Origin: Cryptomeria japonica
Taxonomy: Eukaryota > Streptophyta > Pinopsida > Cupressales > Cupressaceae
Direction of reading: 5' to 3'
Assembly (NCBI RefSeq): GCF_030272615.1
Contig: NC_081406.1
Location: forward strand, 395,274,439 to 395,338,438
DNA length: 64,000 nucleotides
This document shows positions 59,391 to 64,000 of the stretch, one piece after another. How positions within the stretch are numbered: the stretch's first letter is position 1; every line of letters begins with the position of its first letter. Under the pieces are notes generated by a model. The model did no database searches. It saw only the letters and a program-made list of their open reading frames with translations, and had not been told where the DNA came from. A program made the translations under genes and the position numbers.

Positions 59391-60471
59391 AAAATTGTAA
59401 AACTCCAAATCCAAAAAACAAGCATTTTGCAATAACATTATTCCTTTTGTGCATAAGACAAATCGCTGAGCATACATCCAACGACAATCAATCCAACATT
59501 GTGCTTTAATGAAATCATGCTTTAACCAGATGAACTTTTTATTCAAACTAGACATTCAACCTGATCAAAATTGTCATAACAATCGAATGTTACCATCAAA
59601 ATCATTCATCCTTGGCACAAACATGATCGTCCTATCCGCACTTTCAACTTTTGACAACGAAGATCAAGGTGTTTGTTTGATTTGAATTTGTGCATCTTAT
59701 CTTTTTATTGATTTATCTTTGGCTTCGGTCATGTTCCTATGTTGCTCGATGATGTCACTGAGTGATTTAGAGTGACCGGGATGGTTCATGATCCTTTTCT
59801 TTTTTATTGTGATTTTTGTTTGTCTATGATGTGTCTGTCTTTTGCAAAAAAGGTTGCATTTCAACTCTGGCCTTCAATGCCATGATGTTACGCATCCATT
59901 TTGCTATATCAAAATAAAGGTTCTCACCTACAAAGTGCATTACTGAAAGCAAGTTTTCTTCATCTTTAACTATCTTCTGTCTCATTTTCTTCTTACTAAC
60001 ATTTCTTCCATTAGTTCGGTTTAGTGCTCCGATTTCCCCACACATATATGCTGCATCCTGCATTCATTGGTTAGTACATTTGCATTGCATCAAGCATCAC
60101 ATCAAACATTTATCCATTTCATTTCATCAATGCATCATAAATACATAAAAATACATCCATATATGTTCATACAAAGTACATAAGTCATCCATACATGGAA
60201 AATAACATCAGTCATAACACATTGCATCCAATCATATCGATGCATTTCATATCACATATCATAATAATATCGGAGTACAAAATTGGACTATCTGTCCTAA
60301 GTATGGCCCGCAGGCTGACTATATAATGTCAAACTACATAATGTCCACTGTCTGTCATAAGGAGTACGTGCCTCTGTCACTAGGTGCTCCCTCTATCCTC
60401 CTCATCCCCGCCATGTCCCGCAAACGCGTCAAATTCATGAAATTAAACACATGGGTTTTTGAGATCCATAC

Positions 60472-60549
60472 CGCTGCTCCTACATCGTCCGGTCGTCTGA
60501 ATGTGCGTACACGTTCTCCAAGGTGATCCACCATTGGAATGTTCGCCAT
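60472..60549 (-). CDS. Antisense gene exon 1 in E3 (26 codons)
   Basis: ATG 60549, 83 bp downstream of a minus-strand TATA box. M-A-N-I-P-M-V-D-H-L-G-E-R-V-R-T-F-R-R-P-D-D-V-G-A-A, then a possible donor GCG|GTATGG. Homologous to the exon 1 of P and E5 by E-R-V-R-x-F-x-R-P-D-D and the donor position. Intact, and open for 64 codons if not spliced (to 60355). No PMD exon can be found to its left, so E3 keeps only the 5' part of the antisense gene. Confidence 0.55.
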
Positions 60550-60631
60550 CTATCTGCAAGTGTCCTTGTCCAGAGCAACAAATTCTCCTCTTTGTCTACT
60601 GCAAATGAACAATTTTCACCCTCTTGGTCTC

Positions 60632-60640
60632 ATTTATAGC
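60632..60640 (-). promoter_or_regulatory. TATA box of antisense gene in E3
   Basis: Minus strand CTATAAATG, 83 bp before the exon 1 ATG; compare P (37728) and E5 (63057). Confidence 0.5.
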
Positions 60641-60897
60641 TCTTTGTCATTGCATAGATGGACGTGCGTCTTCTCCATCTTATGTTGGTCGCAGTCTTGT
60701 GCACCTTACATTGCTTGTCCTTCATGCATCCGATCTCCGATTGTCAGTCCGTTCGATCCTATCATTTTTTATCGATCAATTGGCCTCTTTTCTGCATGTT
60801 TCCGGCCAATTCCTCGAGGGGGCATGCATATGTCATTATTATTGTCTGGGGCATTTTCATTATTATTCTTTGAAACAACGCTTAAAATCGCATTGTC

Positions 60898-60913
60898 TCA
60901 AAGAGGGGCAAAA
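60898..60913 (+). promoter_or_regulatory. E3 polypurine tract
   Basis: TCAAAGAGGGGCAAAA directly before the 3' LTR, preceded by TTTGAAACAACGCTTAAAAT as in the other families. Confidence 0.88.
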
Positions 60914-62204
60914 TGTAGACACCTAAAAATGGTCAACGCTTAAGGAGTTGTACTTTAACATTTGCGCATTGCCTCATTTTAGGTTTTTGTGTCGCATTAA
61001 CATTTCTCCTATGTCACACACTTGGTCTTTATCATTTGCGAGCATCGAGTCCTTCTTCTGCATTCTTCATCTGTCTCGCTTTCGAATTTGGTCTTGTCGA
61101 CAACAATCTTCAATCATGATTTTGGTCGATCTTTGTCCTTGTTAATCTTGTCATATTGTGATCGATTCGTCATCGATCCTTGTCCTTTCCAATCATGTCA
61201 ATTTGGTCAATTTGTCATTGATTTTTGTCAACCAATCTCAATCAAATCATTTATCAACACTGGTCATTTATCAATCCAAAATCATGATCGAATCGATATC
61301 AATTATCCTTTGTCAAGACCTAATTGTCGTCTTTGCATTTCTAATTCATCTTCCAAGGTTTTATGATTTAATCATTTAACCTTGTTTGTCATTTCTCCCT
61401 TTAGGTTAAATAATTTATTTATTTATCCTAAGTCTTCTCATTACAATTAAATCTTTATTTAATTGGCTAATTATTCCTCTTTGTGAATTAATTAATAAAT
61501 GAAAAATTATTGATTAATTCACTAAATTCTAATTTCCATCAATTTCTAATTCCTAAATTGTCATCAATTTCAATTTTCTAATTTTTCTTAATTTCTAATT
61601 TCTTTTCCCTCCTATTTCATCTCCTAATTCTATGGGAATGACATTTCAATTTGTCATGAAATTGTCATAATTGATAATCAATCAATTTTGACATGGAATG
61701 TGTCATAATTTGTCATCAATTAACAATCAATCAAATTGTGCATGGAAAGTGCATAATTTGTCATAATTTGTCATATTGATTTGCAATTTCCATTTGAATT
61801 GCATCATGCTAATCTTGTCATTTATCCAATTCTTCTATAAATTGGATGATTTTCAATCAAAGCTAATCTCGAATCTGGAATCTGAATTTTTATCAAACTA
61901 CCGAACTTACGCTTCTAGTACTCTTGAGCTTTTCATCAATCTTGCTTTCAATTGTGTGTGCACTTGTAGGTAAGATCCACAAACCCATTGAAGAGGAAAG
62001 AACAACAATGGAGCCGCATGGAAGGAGTATTCAATTCTACATCTGGTTTGCATTATTTTCATTTTGAATGCTTTGTTTTCATACCTCTATTGAGTGTGCT
62101 TAGAATTAGGTTCATTTGCAATGAGTGTTCCTTTTGATTGAGTTATCATGTCTAGTGTTTTGATTGATCTACTTGTTTTGATGATTCCTAATTCCGATGC
62201 TACA
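60914..62204 (+). repeat. E3 3' LTR
   Basis: 1,291 bp, same length as the 5' LTR, no indels seen. Followed by the CTTAC duplication. Confidence 0.96.
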
Positions 62205-63056
62205 CTTACTAATCTAGAACTTGATTGATCTTAGATACAGTGAATGATGATAAAAATCGATCTTGAACTTGATTGATCAAGACATGATGAGCGAAGAATA
62301 AACCATCCATCTTGATCAAGAAACTAATACTGAACACCTGCTTAGATTTAGAATGACCAAAGAAACTCTTTAAACTTTTGATTGAGTTTAAATGAATAAT
62401 CAGTTTTATTTGAAGCGATGAAACTGATTAATGTTAAGAGATTAATTCAGATGAAAGACAAATATCAGCTTGATTTGAAACGATGAAACTGATATGCCCC
62501 TAGTGATTGATTGATTCAGATGATCGAGAGATCTCATCTTGATGTGAAGTGATGAAGTTGAGATGCCCCTTAGCAATAAAGAATTTTTTTCTTTAATTGG
62601 AAAGATTTTGCTTGACTTTCGATGAAGATTTGAAATATTTCTCGACTTGTGAGATGTGAAGTCATAAGGTCATGAGTATGCCCCCTCGGGAGCGAAATCG
62701 AAAGATAGCGAGGGTAGTTGATTATAGGCAATTGTTTGGCGAAAATAAGTTATTTGAGCACAAATTGATTTTGAGGATTTTTCTGAAGATTTGGCAATGA
62801 TTGATGAGAAATTAAGCATAGAGTTGACTGGTAGAATTGAAATTGATATAAGATTCAGCGTTGAAATTGAGTGCAATTTGAAGAAAAGAATGAGCATTAT
62901 ATGCAAAGAGTGCTAAGTGGTAAAAATTTTGAAATTGACTAGCAAGACAATCTCGAATTTCGATTTCGATCCCAAAAATGGAATCAGAGCAGGCACATTA
63001 GCCAAGGGTACAATTTTTTTGTCCATCAGAGCAAGTTGAAAAATTAGGTTTTAGTC
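62205..63056 (-). other. E5 3' internal sequence, continued
   Basis: Non-coding. Diverged repeats of GAACTTGATTGATC and of a unit (C/T)TTGA(T/A)(G/T)TGAA(A/G)(C/T)GATGAA...GATATGCCCC (about 62400-62580). The 78-codon minus ORF at 62906-62670 has no support. It leads up to the promoter of the antisense gene. Confidence 0.6.
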
Positions 63057-63066
63057 TATATATAGG
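63057..63066 (+). promoter_or_regulatory. TATA box of antisense PMD gene in E5
   Basis: TATATATAGG on the plus strand, 72 bp before the exon 1 ATG. Antisense with respect to E5. Confidence 0.6.
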
Positions 63067-63137
63067 ACAAAAGTGTCATTTTCAATTCATTTTAATCCTC
63101 CAAGTTTGAAAATTCAAAAAGCCTTCTAAGAAGAAAA

Positions 63138-63212
63138 ATGGTGGTCCCTACTCGTCAGCATCGATTTGAGTGCTAGAGAAGACATAATCGACCCTGAAAC
63201 TATGAGCTAGTG
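63138..63212 (+). pseudogene. Antisense gene exon 1 in E5 (25 codons)
   Basis: ATG 63138; M-V-V-P-T-R-Q-H-R-F-E-C, stop, R-R-H-N-R-P, stop, N-Y-E-L-V, then the strong donor GTG|GTAAGT. Same length as the P exon and aligned with it from the ATG to the donor. Two in-frame stops disable it unless a downstream ATG (63721) is used. Confidence 0.6.
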
Positions 63213-63675
63213 GTAAGTGATCGATCTTTAGCCTCTTTATGTTTCCAATTTTGAATTTTTTTGTGTATTTTTCACGTTTTTGACGGGTTTTAGGTCGGGT
63301 TTCTCGGTTTATCGTGCGAGACAGGATTCCATCTCGTACGAGAAACTGGCAAATTTTGTTTTATCATTTAAACCCATTAGAATTATCGTACGGTAGCAAC
63401 CCTTATGTCATACGACAGGTTGGTTAAAAGACCATTTTGTTGTGCGTTGTATAAAACTTTGTCATTTGAGGCTGTTTTCTCATACAAGAGCCATTCCTGA
63501 CTCGTACGAAATGTTGTTTAACTGTGTTTTGTCGTTCAGAAAACAATGACAATTTTTGAAAGTGTAAACATGAAATTTTGGTTTTGTATTTAACTTATTT
63601 GGATTTGCGTGATGTTTAATTTCTGTTGCAGGCTAATTTGGAATGTTTTCTGATGTTTGTTATTGGGTTTTGCAG
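63213..63675 (+). other. Predicted intron of antisense gene in E5, with TCGTACGA motifs
   Basis: Donor GTAAGT at 63213 and acceptor GGGTTTTGCAG at 63675. Contains TCGTACGA-like words at about 63319, 63335, 63380, 63408 and 63503, as in the E1 leader. The signals agree with the P intron in position and phase. Confidence 0.55.
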
Positions 63676-64000
63676 GTTTGTTTACCTCCTGTGCTCTTTA
63701 GATGTGTATATCCACCCACGATGGCTTTAGTTCAAGATTTGTCTAAGGTTGAGCAGGCTCATGTGGATTTATGCGGCTTGGCTCATTTGATGAGGTTACC
63801 TGATATCTGTGTGAACCATAGGATGCTCACAAAGTTGGTAGAACAATTTCATTCAGAGCATAATACCTTTCATTTTCTAGTTGGGGAGTTGACCATCACT
63901 CCTGAGGATGTGTACAGGATCCTTCGTATCCCTTTTGTTGGGGATAAGGTGGACTATGATACCGCATTGTTACCTGGACTGCAGGCACTGAGGAATGTAT
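63676..64000 (+). CDS. PMD (aminotransferase-like plant mobile domain) exon, partial
   Basis: Open without a stop from the acceptor to the window edge (108 codons); a first ATG at 63721. Reads M-R-L-P-D-I-C-V-N-H-R-M-L-T-K-L, L-V-E-Q-F-H-S-E-H-N-T-F-H-F, G-E-L-T-I-T-P-E-D-V-Y-R-I-L-R-I-P: the N-terminal blocks of the plant mobile domain, with the same F-H-(L/F)-x2-G-E-(M/L)-T...E-D-V as the P copy but intact. Encoded antisense within E5. Extra antisense ORFs are known in Tat elements; their role is unknown. Confidence 0.78.

Larger units (their letters stand above)
58187..60354 (+). other. E3 3' untranslated region
   Basis: Order: A-rich stretch (58360-58430); two direct copies of GTGAAAACCTGGCAAACAGG with GCG (about 58437-58498); CTTGGGGGCAA (about 58532) and CTGGGGGCAA (about 59136); A-rich tandem repeats (59150-59390); AT-rich CATTCAT-type sequence to 60250. 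The same modules follow pol in P. Short ORFs here have no support. Confidence 0.65.
51828..62204 (+). mobile_element. E3: young non-autonomous LTR element with one long unknown ORF, TSD CTTAC
   Basis: 10,377 bp bounded by CTTAC (51823-51827 and 62205-62209). LTRs of 1,291 bp each with about 15 mismatches seen by eye, so roughly 1 percent. Primer site, leader, one ORF (55337-58186), 3' motifs shared with P, an antisense first exon, and a polypurine tract. No gag, protease, RT or integrase motif in any frame of the 7.8-kb interior. Shared 3' modules suggest it is mobilised by a P-like autonomous relative. Confidence 0.96.
50448..64000 (-). mobile_element. E5: 3' part of a gypsy element of the E1 LTR family, split by E3
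   Basis: Minus-strand element running off the right edge. 3' LTR (50448-51578), polypurine tract, 3' internal sequence 51579-51827, then the E3 insertion, then 62210-64000 with an antisense (plus-strand) PMD gene. Gag-pol must lie beyond the window. The left target duplication would be 50443-50447 (AACTA) but its partner is not visible. Confidence 0.88.

Noticed and set aside
1-64000. Host protein-coding genes, tRNA or rRNA
   Set aside because: All recognisable coding stretches belong to retroelements or their antisense PMD ORFs; no cloverleaf or rRNA-like stretch was noticed, but no search tool could be run.

Overview
The window is nuclear DNA of a plant, made almost entirely of nested Ty3/gypsy LTR retrotransposons. 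I see no ordinary host gene, rRNA, tRNA or bacterial-type feature. Plant origin follows from gag-pol families with G-patch motifs, a tandem second RNase H (the mark of the Tat lineage), antisense plant-mobile-domain (PMD) ORFs, long TGT...ACA LTRs, and decay mainly by in-frame stop codons. A large repeat-rich genome such as a gymnosperm is my guess, not shown.

Layout. 1-7966: E1 (minus strand), its 5' LTR at the right, inserted inside the reverse transcriptase of E2. 7967-17155: E2 (minus), older, with frameshifts and its 5' LTR at 15780-17155. 17156-17223: remnant of another minus element. 17224-21570 and 38892-50447: two direct copies (D1, D2) of one composite segment (part of an LTR, an antisense integrase fragment M, and an unclassified repeat R1) that bracket P. 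21571-38044: P (plus), a complete but dead Tat gag-pol in a single frame, with an antisense PMD pseudogene near its 3' end; its 3' LTR starts at 38045. D1 is interrupted by a 779-bp solo LTR (TSD ATATG). D2 is interrupted by E4 (40396-48306, TSD CCTGT), a non-autonomous element with gag and protease only. 50448-64000: E5 (minus, LTR family of E1), only its 3' part in the window, split by E3 (51828-62204, plus, TSD CTTAC). E3 is young, with LTRs of equal length, no recognisable gag or pol, and one long ORF of about 950 codons.

The best candidates for something undescribed: (1) a small antisense gene with its own TATA box, a 25-26 codon first exon ending at a splice donor in the same place, and (in P and E5) an in-frame second exon encoding a PMD, shared by three different elements; (2) the E3 ORF; (3) a stop codon at the same alignment column, just before the G-patch, in E1, E2 and P; (4) the integrase-bearing direct repeats around P, which may be one very long composite LTR. 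All protein-family calls were made by eye.
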